Assembly (NCBI GenBank): GCA_022652545.1
Contig: JALCRM010000002.1
Span: 248,001-312,000, forward strand
Origin: Lachnospiraceae bacterium
GTDB taxonomy: Bacteria > Bacillota > Clostridia > Lachnospirales > Lachnospiraceae
Reading direction: 5' to 3'
DNA: 64,000 bases
Under the pieces are notes generated by a model. The model was not told where the DNA came from. It did no database searches and saw only the letters and a program-made list of their open reading frames with translations. Position 1 is the first letter of the stretch. Each line of letters starts with the position of its first letter. The position numbers were made by a program, and so were the translations under genes. This document shows positions 33,685 through 42,930 of the stretch, piece after piece.

Positions 33685-36345
33685 ATGAGTGAAATTCTGC
33701 AGGAATTGTTGAGTGATAAAGTGCCATGTCACCTTCACCCCTTTACCGGGCTGTCATCGAAAGATACAAAGGAGAGCATTGAAAAGAAGGTATGCCTGCT
33801 GAGATCAGCAGGCATTTCTTCACTCAATATTCTCTGGGATGATCCCGGCCACGAAGGGCCGGTGTCGGCATTTAACAGCGATACGTACTGGGAACATATC
33901 GGTTGGGTGGCGGAAGTCTGCCGCACCCATGCGATGACATTCATGATCCAGGATGCGGCACCTTTCCCGTCAGGGGAAGCGGACGGATGGCTGGAAAAGG
34001 AGGAGTACAGGCAGTATCGCAAGCTGTATCTCGCGGAACGGCATCTTGACATTCAGGGCCCGCTGAAGGGCGGAAAATTCCGGGTCGATCTTCTGATGGG
34101 CGCGAACCGGAGAGGAGATGTTTTTGACCGGCCGCACGCGGAGCACTGCACAGATGAACAACTGACCGCCGTCATTGCGATGAAACGGGAGAACGGCTGT
34201 TTCAAGTCGGAGACGGCGAAGGATCTTACGGAAGAGGTCCGGGACGGTATTCTGTTTTACGATATACCGGAAGGGCTCTGGCGTATCTTTGTGATCTATG
34301 AGACGCACAACGGCAGCGGCAGGAAGGAATACATAAATCTTCTGGATGCCGGCTCGGTTGCCCTGGAGATCAAAGCCGTTTATGAACCGCATTATGAGCA
34401 TCTGAAGAACGAAGCCGGCAGAACCTGGCTCGGCATGTTTTACGATGAAACTGAGGTCGGGAATCTGGAAACTTATGATTTCACGACGCGGATCGGCACC
34501 CCGCAGGATCTCGGCGGAAGTTCGCAGGAACTCCCCTGGAGCCATGAGTTTGCATCCCGCTGGAAAGAGGAACGGGGAGAGAATTACCGGCTGGATCTCC
34601 CGCTGCTCTGGTTCTGCGATCAGAGCCGGTATGGAGCCGTACGGTACCGCTTCATGGACCTGTGTTCCCGACTGATCCGCGACAATTATAACGGGCAGGT
34701 CTACCGGTGGTGCAAAGATCATGGCCTGCAGTACATCGGGCACAATCTGGAGGATGAAAACAGCCACTGCCGGCTGGCATGCGGACCGGTACACTTCTTC
34801 CGCATGCAGGCATACCAGGACATGGCCGGCGTGGATATGATCGCAAACCAGATGTTTCCCGGAAAAGACTATACGCAGGCGTGGTACGGATGCAGCGAAG
34901 GCGACGGAGAATTCTATCATTACGGTCTTGCAAAGCTGGCCTCTTCGGCAGGTCATATCGCACCCGATAAGAAAGGACGCAGTTTCTGTGAGGTTTTTGC
35001 TGTATACGGGGCACTGGCAGGAACGAGGATACGCAAGTGCATCCTGGATCATCTTTTTGTGAACGGCATTACGGAACTGATCCCGGTGGATCCGGTTTTT
35101 AAACACCTTTCCGTTGATTACAGCAGAGAACTGAACACCTATGCCAATCGCATGTGCCATCTGCTGACTGTGACGAAGCCGGTGATCAAAACAGCAGTTC
35201 TTTATCATGCAGCGGCGGAATGGTATGGCGGAGAATATCAGTATTTTCAAAAACCGGCGGCTGAACTGGCAAAACATCAGATCAGCTATGACATTGTTCC
35301 GCAGGATGTTTTCTCAGATACAGAATTTTATCGGACCGATACAGAAAGGGGACTGACGATCAACGGCAATGTCTATGACGCATTGATCATTCCGATGGCG
35401 GAAGCGATCCCGGCTTCCGTCGCCGCCTATATCGCATGTGCGGAGAAGAACGGTTTTCCGGTATTCTACACAGACAGGAGACCGCAGGTCATCGCGGAAA
35501 CAGGAAAACCGTTCATGATCGCATATGGCATGACCGTGCCGCTTTCGGAACTGGCGGGGGAAGTCAGGAAAGCCATTGCGGCGGATATCCGGCTCGAACA
35601 GGAAGCGCCGGAACTCCGGTATGCGCATTATGAGGGGAACGGATGCCATTTTTACCTCCTGCAGAATCAGGGCAGGAAACGGCAGATCACATTTCATGTT
35701 CCGTATGCCGGCCCGGTCACAAAGCTGGATCTTCTGCATTCCACAGCGGAAGAGATCCGGGCAGGAGTTTTGCAGAGAAAGGAACTTCCGGATATTCAGA
35801 ATACCGAGACTGTGGTTTCCATGGAACTGGATCGGTATGAGTCTGTCATCCTTGTATTCGGAAACGGCGGAGTAAAAGCAAAGCCTGCTGCGGGAAATTA
35901 TCGAACGGAACCTCTGAAAACAGTATGGACGATCCGTCTGAACGATCTGCCGGAGCAGGAGGTAAGGACAGATGAATTGTATGATATCGCAGGGAAAGAT
36001 CATGATCCCCGTTATACCGGAAGAATTATCTATGAGACAGATGCGGTCTGGGACAGGATCCCGGATGAGCTCGATCTCGGAGAAGTCTATGAGGTCGCCG
36101 AGGTGTCTGTAAACGGGAAATCCGCCGGCAGCGCCATGTGCAGTCCGTACCGGTTTCATATCAGGAAACTTGCGCAGACAGGGGAAAACAGAATACACAT
36201 CGAAGTGATCCCGAATCCGGCAGCGGCACCGGTAGAAGAGGGCGCGGCAAGGCTGTTTGCCTCAATGAGTGCGGCAGCCTACTGTCCGATGGATCCGGCG
36301 GGCATGCTGGGCCCGGTGCAGGCTGTATTCCGGGATGAAGGCTGA
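33685..36345 (+). CDS. GH106-like glycoside hydrolase (alpha-L-rhamnosidase-related)
   Basis: The 886-residue protein has the architecture of GH106-related enzymes. A TIM-barrel-like core carries acidic segments (WLGMFYDETEVGNLETYDF and QYIGHNLEDENSHCRLACGP), with an RYRFMDLCSRLIRDNY helix between them. A C-terminal jelly-roll with LDLGEVYEVAEVSVNGKSAG, typical of sugar-binding domains in such hydrolases, closes the protein. There is no signal peptide, so it should act on imported oligosaccharides. Assignment to GH106 is by overall pattern and not certain. The neighbouring GH120 gene points to a xylose-containing, possibly rhamnose-decorated substrate. Confidence 0.65.
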   Translation: MSEILQELLSDKVPCHLHPFTGLSSKDTKESIEKKVCLLRSAGISSLNILWDDPGHEGPVSAFNSDTYWEHIGWVAEVCRTHAMTFMIQDAAPFPSGEADGWLEKEEYRQYRKLYLAERHLDIQGPLKGGKFRVDLLMGANRRGDVFDRPHAEHCTDEQLTAVIAMKRENGCFKSETAKDLTEEVRDGILFYDIPEGLWRIFVIYETHNGSGRKEYINLLDAGSVALEIKAVYEPHYEHLKNEAGRTWLGMFYDETEVGNLETYDFTTRIGTPQDLGGSSQELPWSHEFASRWKEERGENYRLDLPLLWFCDQSRYGAVRYRFMDLCSRLIRDNYNGQVYRWCKDHGLQYIGHNLEDENSHCRLACGPVHFFRMQAYQDMAGVDMIANQMFPGKDYTQAWYGCSEGDGEFYHYGLAKLASSAGHIAPDKKGRSFCEVFAVYGALAGTRIRKCILDHLFVNGITELIPVDPVFKHLSVDYSRELNTYANRMCHLLTVTKPVIKTAVLYHAAAEWYGGEYQYFQKPAAELAKHQISYDIVPQDVFSDTEFYRTDTERGLTINGNVYDALIIPMAEAIPASVAAYIACAEKNGFPVFYTDRRPQVIAETGKPFMIAYGMTVPLSELAGEVRKAIAADIRLEQEAPELRYAHYEGNGCHFYLLQNQGRKRQITFHVPYAGPVTKLDLLHSTAEEIRAGVLQRKELPDIQNTETVVSMELDRYESVILVFGNGGVKAKPAAGNYRTEPLKTVWTIRLNDLPEQEVRTDELYDIAGKDHDPRYTGRIIYETDAVWDRIPDELDLGEVYEVAEVSVNGKSAGSAMCSPYRFHIRKLAQTGENRIHIEVIPNPAAAPVEEGAARLFASMSAAAYCPMDPAGMLGPVQAVFRDEG

Positions 36346-36413
36346 AACGGAGCAGAACAGGACAGCATCGGCGGGAAACTGGCCGAACAGAGTGCTCTTT
36401 TGGGGGATTTGGA

Positions 36414-37970
36414 ATGACAAGACAGTATGAAACACTGGAACTGACATACAGCGGACCGAAATTGCAGGATGATCTCGTGCACACGGATATGAAGGCAGTT
36501 TTCCAGCTGAATGGAAGGCAGACAGAGTGCATGGGGTTCTATGCAGGAGATGGCATTTACAAGGTGAGATATCTTCCTCTGGAAACCGGAGAGCTTCGGT
36601 ACCGGGTGTCCGGTCCGGCAGAGGATGCCGGAACCATGATGATCTCCGGTCCTGACAGCATGCATCACGGTCCGGTCAGGACGTCCGGAACGGTCTTTCG
36701 GTACGAGGATGGCACATGCTATCTTCCGTTCGGAACGACGGTCTACGCATTGCTGCATCAGCCACAGGAACGGATCGATGAGACGATGGAGACCATGAGG
36801 AAGTCACCTTTTAACAAGATCCGCTTCTGCGTGTTCCCGAAGCATTTTCCTTTCAATACAAATGAGCCGAAATTGTTTCCGTTTGAAAAAGACGGGAGCG
36901 GGAAATTCAATGTGCATCGTCCCTGTATGAAATTCTGGGATGAAATGGAACAGTGGATCAGACAGCTGGCCGCGATGGGCACGGAAGCGGATCTGATCCT
37001 GTTTCATCCCTATGACTGCTGGGGCTTTTCGCACTTGTGCTTTGATGAATGCCTGCTCTATCTTGACTATCTTACGCGGAGGCTGTCCGCCTTTCCGAAT
37101 GTCTGGTGGTCGCTGGCAAATGAGTATGATCAGCTGGAAGATTTTGAGACCGGATGGTGGGATGCTTTTGCTTCTTATATTACGGAGCATAGCCCGGTCC
37201 GGCATCTTCTCAGCAATCATGATTTCACCCGTCCGTGGGATTTCGATCATCCTGCCTGCACACATGTCTGCCTGCAGAGTTCGGATGCATACCGGATTCC
37301 GTCACTGCTGAAGAAATATGGAAAGCCGGTGGTATTTGACGAAATGGGATATGAAGGCAATATTCCGTATCCGTGGGGAAATCTGTCCGGATTCGAGATG
37401 GTGAACAGGATCTGGAAAGCCGTGTGTTTCGGCGGTTACGGAACGCATGGCGAAACCTTCATGGAAGATATGAATGATGAGCAGACACTGTGGTGGAGCA
37501 AAGGCGGAAAGCTGAAAGGACAGAGTGAGGAACGGATCGGCTTCCTGAAACAGATACTGGAGGAATTTCCGGATGTTCCGGTGCTGCAGATACCGAAAGA
37601 ACATACGGACATCCGAAGCAGGGAGGAGTTGAGAAAGGCGATCCGGGATCATGTGCCGGGAATTGCCGATGTACCAGGATGGCGTGCACAGCTCCACGAT
37701 TCAGATGAAGATATTGCGCGGGTTTCAGATATGGGGATCGCTCCTGTGATCAGTTCGGGTAACAGAAGATACCTGAAATATTTTGGCGATATGTGTACAA
37801 TATACGGAGATATGGATCTGCCGGAAGATCACATTTATACGATCGAGGTGATCGATGTCTGGAATATGACAAGAGAAGTAGTCTCACGAAAGGCATCCGG
37901 CAGATATCATACAGTGCTTCCGGGGAAAGCAGGCATGGCGATGCTGGCCCGGTTAAGGGAAAACAGCTGA
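36414..37970 (+). CDS. DUF5060/DUF5605-type glycoside-hydrolase-like protein
   Basis: The 518-residue protein opens with a small beta-domain of DUF5060 type (LTYSGPKLQDDLVHTDMKAV). A TIM barrel of the DUF4038/apiosidase-like group follows, with acidic residues at barrel strand ends: WWSLANEYDQLEDF (the NE pair is typical of clan GH-A acid/base residues) and GKPVVFDEMGYEG (candidate nucleophile Glu). A C-terminal beta-domain of DUF5605 type closes it. It lies 68 bases after the GH106-like gene and 20 bases before the GH120 gene. A cytosolic exo-glycosidase role is likely; the sugar is unknown. Confidence 0.78.
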   Translation: MTRQYETLELTYSGPKLQDDLVHTDMKAVFQLNGRQTECMGFYAGDGIYKVRYLPLETGELRYRVSGPAEDAGTMMISGPDSMHHGPVRTSGTVFRYEDGTCYLPFGTTVYALLHQPQERIDETMETMRKSPFNKIRFCVFPKHFPFNTNEPKLFPFEKDGSGKFNVHRPCMKFWDEMEQWIRQLAAMGTEADLILFHPYDCWGFSHLCFDECLLYLDYLTRRLSAFPNVWWSLANEYDQLEDFETGWWDAFASYITEHSPVRHLLSNHDFTRPWDFDHPACTHVCLQSSDAYRIPSLLKKYGKPVVFDEMGYEGNIPYPWGNLSGFEMVNRIWKAVCFGGYGTHGETFMEDMNDEQTLWWSKGGKLKGQSEERIGFLKQILEEFPDVPVLQIPKEHTDIRSREELRKAIRDHVPGIADVPGWRAQLHDSDEDIARVSDMGIAPVISSGNRRYLKYFGDMCTIYGDMDLPEDHIYTIEVIDVWNMTREVVSRKASGRYHTVLPGKAGMAMLARLRENS

Positions 37971-37990
37971 CATTTTTAAGGAGGACAGGA

Positions 37991-40000
37991 ATGATCATCT
38001 ATGTAAATGCCGCAGCCGGACATGACGGCAATGGCAGCAGAGAAATGCCGTTCAGACAGATCAATGAGGCAGCAGCCATTGCCCGCCCGGGCGATGAGGT
38101 CCTTGTGGCGCCGGGTATCTACAGGGAATATGTGGATCCCGTTCATGCGGGGACGGAGGATGCGCGCATTGTATATCGCAGCACGGAACCGCTGCAGGCC
38201 GTGATCACCGGCGCAGAAAAGGTATCGCACTGGAAGCTGTTCCGCGGCAATGTCTATGTTACGCGCGTGGATAACGGGATCTTCGGCAGATACAATCCGT
38301 ATACGACCTATGTGTACGGCGACTGGTATTTTGCCGGACGTTCAAAACATACCGGCGCCGTCTATCTGAACGACAAGATGCTGTATGAGGCTTCCTCGGT
38401 GGAAGAATGCGAAAAGGGTGAAGTCTATGAATGTTCCTGGGATCCGGAAGGCTCGACCTACAAGTGGTATGCGGAGCAGGACGGCGGTGAGACGGTGATC
38501 TACGCCAATTTCCAGGGAAAGGACCCGAACAGGGAAAATGTCGAGATCAATGTCCGCCGCGAATGCTTCATGCCTTCAAAGACGGGGATCGGGTATATCA
38601 CGGTCAGCGGTTTTTCGGTGAACAAAGCCGCTACGACCTGGGCGCCGCCGGCTGCCTACCAGGACTGCATGATCGGGCCGCACTGGAGCAAAGGATGGAT
38701 CATCGAAGACTGCGAGATCAGCAACAGCAAGTGTGCCGGTATCGGGCTCGGCAAATACCTCGATCCCGACAATGACCACTATTTTACCTGTAAGCATGTC
38801 AAGAGTCCGACGCAGATGGAACGCGACGCTGTCTGCCGCGGGCAGTATCACGGCTGGCTGAAGGAAAAGGTCGGCAGCCATATCATTCGCCGCAACAACA
38901 TCCACAACTGTGAACAGGGCGGCATCATCGGACGTATGGGCGGTGTCTTCAGCATCATTGAAGACAATCACATTCATCACATCAACAACATGATGGAACT
39001 CGGCGGTGCGGAGATCGCCGGTATCAAGATGCATGCGGCGATCGATGTTGTCATGCGCAGAAATCATATTCATCACTGCACGATGGGGATCTGGACAGAC
39101 TGGGAGGCACAGGGCACCCGGATCACGCAGAATCTGCTGCATGACAACCAGCGTCCGGCATTTGCAAAACAGCTTAAGGGCGGTATGATGAGCCAGGATC
39201 TGTTTGTGGAAGTCGGCCACGGCCCGACGCTGATCGACAACAATATTCTGCTGTCCGATGCAACGCTCCGGATCGCTACCGAAGGCGTTGCCATGGTTCA
39301 TAACCTGATTTGCGGTTCCCTGACAATGGTAGGCGGCGGCACGGACGGTATCTGCGAGGGCGTTCTGCGCCAGCGCTTTACCCCGTATCATATCCCGCAT
39401 CGTACCGAAGTGATGGGCTTTATGACGATCCTGCACGGCGATGACCGTTTCTATAACAACATTTTTGTCCAGAAATGGCCCTCTGAAGATTTTACTGTCC
39501 GCAGCGACAGTGAAGAAACGATAATGACGGAAAATCGCGAGGTGGGTACACATGTATGGGATTCATATCCGGCATATGAGGAATGGATCCGGATGTTCGA
39601 TATGGATGTCGATACGCCGGATATGAAAAAACTGGAGCCCGCCCACTGGTCGCATCTTCCGGTCTGGGTCGAAGGCAACGCTTATTTTAACGGGGCAAAA
39701 GCCTGGAAGAAAGAAAAACATAATCTGGTCGATACGACAGACACGGTCAGAGTCGAACTGGTCGAAAAGGATGGCGAGCTGTTCCTCGACACCAATCTGT
39801 ATCAGTACCTGAAGGATTTCCATGCGGGTATGGTGGATTCCGATACGCTCGGGAAAGCCTTCGAACCGGAAGAACGGTTCGAAAATCCGGATGGCACGGA
39901 CATCTGTTTCAATACGGATTACTTCGGCGGGCATCGCGGTATTGACGTGCTGCCGGGGCCGTTCGCAAAAGCGGAAGATGCGGGAAAGCAATTACTGTAA
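37991..40000 (+). CDS. GH120 beta-xylosidase (right-handed parallel beta-helix)
   Basis: The 669-residue protein follows the characterised GH120 enzyme XylC of Thermoanaerobacterium along its length as I remember that sequence. Shared blocks are YANFQGKDPNRENVEINVRR, WAPPAAYQDCMIGPHWSKGW and IAGIKMHAAIDVVMRRNHIH. The expected nucleophile is D370 (GIWTDWEAQGT) and the acid/base E407 (LFVEVGHGP). Between them sits an extra stretch around residues 387-402 that I do not recall in XylC. ATG 37991 has AAGGAGG upstream; longer in-frame starts lie inside the previous gene. It should release xylose from imported xylo-oligosaccharides. Confidence 0.88.
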   Translation: MIIYVNAAAGHDGNGSREMPFRQINEAAAIARPGDEVLVAPGIYREYVDPVHAGTEDARIVYRSTEPLQAVITGAEKVSHWKLFRGNVYVTRVDNGIFGRYNPYTTYVYGDWYFAGRSKHTGAVYLNDKMLYEASSVEECEKGEVYECSWDPEGSTYKWYAEQDGGETVIYANFQGKDPNRENVEINVRRECFMPSKTGIGYITVSGFSVNKAATTWAPPAAYQDCMIGPHWSKGWIIEDCEISNSKCAGIGLGKYLDPDNDHYFTCKHVKSPTQMERDAVCRGQYHGWLKEKVGSHIIRRNNIHNCEQGGIIGRMGGVFSIIEDNHIHHINNMMELGGAEIAGIKMHAAIDVVMRRNHIHHCTMGIWTDWEAQGTRITQNLLHDNQRPAFAKQLKGGMMSQDLFVEVGHGPTLIDNNILLSDATLRIATEGVAMVHNLICGSLTMVGGGTDGICEGVLRQRFTPYHIPHRTEVMGFMTILHGDDRFYNNIFVQKWPSEDFTVRSDSEETIMTENREVGTHVWDSYPAYEEWIRMFDMDVDTPDMKKLEPAHWSHLPVWVEGNAYFNGAKAWKKEKHNLVDTTDTVRVELVEKDGELFLDTNLYQYLKDFHAGMVDSDTLGKAFEPEERFENPDGTDICFNTDYFGGHRGIDVLPGPFAKAEDAGKQLL

Positions 40001-40057
40001 ACAGGCATTTGATAGGGATTGTTGATTCCAGATAAGCATCAGGACACGGGGGTTCAT

Positions 40058-41791
40058 ATGGAACCGATTATAGAATTCGACCGCTTTTCGTTCCGGTACC
40101 GCTCACAGACGGAGCCGTCCCTGTACGACATCGACCTGAAGATATACCCGGGGGAGAAGATCCTCATCACCGGGCCTTCCGGCTGCGGCAAATCTACGCT
40201 TGCACGCTGCATCAATGCGCTGATCCCCTGCTCGCTCCGCGGAGAGAGCAGCGGAACAGTGAAGGTGGATGGGGAGGTGCCGGAAAAGGCCGGTATCTTC
40301 GGTATGTCCAAAAAGGTAGGTACGGTCCTGCAGGATACGGACGGGCAGTTCATAGGGCTCACGGTTGCGGAAGACCTTGCTTTTGCTCTGGAGAATGATG
40401 CGGTGCCGCAGCCTGAGATGAGGGAACGCGTCGCGCAGATCGCGGGAACGGTCAATCTGCAGAAGCTGCTGCACCATGCGCCCGGCGAACTCTCGGGCGG
40501 ACAGAAGCAGCGGGTCTCCATGGGCGGTGTGCTGGTAGACAACGTGAAGATCCTGCTTTTTGACGAACCGCTGGCCAACCTGGATCCGGCGACCGGCAAA
40601 CGCACCATCGCACTCATCGACGATATTATGAAGATGAAGGAAGTAACGGCCATCATCATTGAACATCGTCTGGAGGATGTTCTGTACCGGGATGTGGACC
40701 GCATCGTCGTGATGCAGGACGGCCGCATCGTGACAGACCGGAAGCCGGACGATCTGCTCTGCAGCAGTGTGCTGACGGAATGCGGCGTGCGGGAGCCTCT
40801 TTATGTAACTGCGATCAAATACACCGGTATGCAGATCAGGCCGGAGGACCGCCCGCAGCATATTGAAAGCATGAATGTGGAGCCGTACCGGGAAGCGGTC
40901 CGGAAATGGTTCCGCGAAGCACCTGTCAGGGACCGGCAGAACGATAACAATGCGATCCTTGAGGTAAAGGATCTGTGTTTTTCCTATTTTTCAGGGGAAC
41001 CGGTGCTGCAGCATGTTTCATTTACGCTCAAAAAGGGCGAAATGGTGAGCATGGTGGGCAGGAACGGCGCAGGCAAATCGACGCTGTCTGCCCTGATCTG
41101 CGGCTTCCTGAAACCGGATTCCGGCGCAATACTGCTCGACGGGAAGGATATTTCCCCGCTCTCGGTCAAAGAGCGCGGGGAGCGGATCGGTCTGGTCATG
41201 CAGAGCCCGAACCAGATGATCAGCAAGCCGATGATCCGCGACGAAGTAGGGCTGGGTCTCACGGTACGAGGCATCCCGGAGGCGGAGGTGAAGGAACGTG
41301 TGGAAAAAACGCTGCGGATCTGCGGCCTTTATCCATATCGGAACTGGCCGGTCTCCGCACTCAGTTTCGGCCAGAAAAAGCGGGTCACGATCGCTTCGAT
41401 CCTTGTCATGGACCCGGATATCCTCATTCTCGATGAGCCTACGGCCGGCCAGGACTACAGGCATTATACGGAGATCATGGAATTCCTGCTGGAGATCAAC
41501 AGGACGACAGGCATTACGATCCTGATGATCACGCACGACATGCACCTTATGCTGGAATACACCGACCGGGCGATCGTCATCGCCGACGGTACGCTTGTCA
41601 CGGACGATACGCCTGCACATGTCCTGACGGACGATGCGATCACGGAGAAGGCGGACCTGAAAAAGACTTCCCTTTATGACCTCGCGGTGCGCTGCGGCAT
41701 TCCGGATCCGTCGGAACTGGCGGAGCGTTTCATCGCTTACGAACGGGCTGACACAAAGAAGGAAGAGGAGGTGCCTGCAGATGGCCGTTAA
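40058..41791 (+). CDS. ECF transporter energising ATPase, two fused ABC domains
   Basis: The 577-residue protein contains two complete ABC modules. The first has Walker A GPSGCGKST and signature LSGGQKQRVSMGG. The second has Walker A GRNGAGKST, signature LSFGQKKRVTIAS and Walker B ILILDEPTAGQD. This is the fused EcfA-EcfA' (YkoD/CbrC-like) arrangement. It overlaps the T-component gene by 11 bases. Such units drive uptake of vitamins, metals or other micronutrients through small S components. No S gene is adjacent, so it may use unlinked S subunits. It starts 57 bases after the GH120 gene and could share that transcript. Confidence 0.93.
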   Translation: MEPIIEFDRFSFRYRSQTEPSLYDIDLKIYPGEKILITGPSGCGKSTLARCINALIPCSLRGESSGTVKVDGEVPEKAGIFGMSKKVGTVLQDTDGQFIGLTVAEDLAFALENDAVPQPEMRERVAQIAGTVNLQKLLHHAPGELSGGQKQRVSMGGVLVDNVKILLFDEPLANLDPATGKRTIALIDDIMKMKEVTAIIIEHRLEDVLYRDVDRIVVMQDGRIVTDRKPDDLLCSSVLTECGVREPLYVTAIKYTGMQIRPEDRPQHIESMNVEPYREAVRKWFREAPVRDRQNDNNAILEVKDLCFSYFSGEPVLQHVSFTLKKGEMVSMVGRNGAGKSTLSALICGFLKPDSGAILLDGKDISPLSVKERGERIGLVMQSPNQMISKPMIRDEVGLGLTVRGIPEAEVKERVEKTLRICGLYPYRNWPVSALSFGQKKRVTIASILVMDPDILILDEPTAGQDYRHYTEIMEFLLEINRTTGITILMITHDMHLMLEYTDRAIVIADGTLVTDDTPAHVLTDDAITEKADLKKTSLYDLAVRCGIPDPSELAERFIAYERADTKKEEEVPADGR

Positions 41792-42617
41792 CAGCAGACT
41801 GCTTTCCTACGAGCATAAAGATACCTGGATCCACGATCTCAGCGGTGTGACGAAACTGATCTTTTTCCTGCTCTGGTGTATCGTCAGTGCGCTGACTTAC
41901 GATACGCGCGTGCTGCTCATCATGATCGCCGTCAGCGCCGCGATCCTTCTCATGTCCAAAACAAAGTGGAACCAGATCGGCGCCGTCTTCAAACTGATCA
42001 TGGTTTTCATGATACTGAATGTCGTTGCGATCTTTTTCATGTCGCCCTATCAGGGCTGCCAGATTTACGGTAGCCGCACGGAGATCAGTCATCTTTTCGG
42101 AAACTGCTACGTGACGAAGGAACAGCTGTTTTACCTTTTCAATGTGGTCATCAAGTACTTTACGATCATACCGGCCGTCTTTGCCTTTATGGTCACAACA
42201 GATCCCAGTGAATTTGCGGCTTCCCTGAACGGGCTCGGCGTCAGCTACGGGATCTCCTATTCGATCGCGATCGCGCTGCGCTATATACCGGATATCCAGG
42301 AGGACTTCCACCGCATCAGGAATGCCCAGGAGGCACGCGGCATCGAGATGAGCGCAAAGGCCAAGCTGAGCGACCGCATAAAGCGCACCTCGAGTATCAT
42401 TTTTCCGCTGCTTTTTTCGACGATGTCACGGATCGACGTGGTCAGCAATGCCATGGAGCTGCGGGGCTTCGGGAAAAAGAAAAAGAGAACCTGGTACGCA
42501 TTCAGGCCGCTTCGCAGGAACGACTGGATGGTGCTTGTTTTCATTGTGGTTTTTTCCGTCTGGGCGCTTGTCTTTACGTTCCGGGACGGCAGCCGGTTCT
42601 ATAATCCGTTTCTCTGA
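41781..42617 (+). CDS. ECF transporter transmembrane (T) component
   Basis: The 278-residue integral membrane protein is an EcfT-type scaffold. It has several helices and the two ATPase-coupling motifs with Ala-Arg-Gly cores, visible as RNAQEARGIEMS and NAMELRGFGKKKK. ATG 41781 has GAGGAGGTG upstream and overlaps the ATPase gene, so the two are translationally coupled. Its stop lies four bases from the stop of the convergent azlD gene, leaving no room for a terminator. Confidence 0.93.
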   Translation: MAVNSRLLSYEHKDTWIHDLSGVTKLIFFLLWCIVSALTYDTRVLLIMIAVSAAILLMSKTKWNQIGAVFKLIMVFMILNVVAIFFMSPYQGCQIYGSRTEISHLFGNCYVTKEQLFYLFNVVIKYFTIIPAVFAFMVTTDPSEFAASLNGLGVSYGISYSIAIALRYIPDIQEDFHRIRNAQEARGIEMSAKAKLSDRIKRTSSIIFPLLFSTMSRIDVVSNAMELRGFGKKKKRTWYAFRPLRRNDWMVLVFIVVFSVWALVFTFRDGSRFYNPFL

Positions 42618-42621
42618 AAAT

Positions 42622-42930
42622 CTACAGGATGATGAGTTCGACGACGTAAACGGCGGCGCAGGCGGCAATGGCAACGGAAAACAGGCTGCCTCCGCAAAGC
42701 GCCACGACGACCGCGACGGCCAGTGCCGCAAGGCCGGACCAGACGGAATCGGTCGCGCCGAGAATGGCCGGAAAAGTCATGACGGCGAGCGTTACATACG
42801 GCACGTAAAAAAGAAATGTGCGTATAAATACATTCGTGATGTTTTTACGCAGAAAGAGGAAAGGCAGCAGGCGGATCGCATAGATCGTCAGTGCTATGAC
42901 AAGCAGGGAAAGATAGATGTTTCCGCTCAT
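42622..42930 (-). CDS. azlD: Branched-chain amino acid exporter small subunit AzlD
   Basis: The 102-residue protein has three to four hydrophobic helices and the AzlD features YAIRLLPFLFLRK and FYVPYVTLAVMTFPAIL. It overlaps the end of azlC by four bases (ATGA), so both subunits are made together. The pair is associated with export or resistance for branched-chain amino acid analogues. It is convergent with the ECF genes. Confidence 0.93.
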   Translation of the reverse strand: MSGNIYLSLLVIALTIYAIRLLPFLFLRKNITNVFIRTFLFYVPYVTLAVMTFPAILGATDSVWSGLAALAVAVVVALCGGSLFSVAIAACAAVYVVELIIL

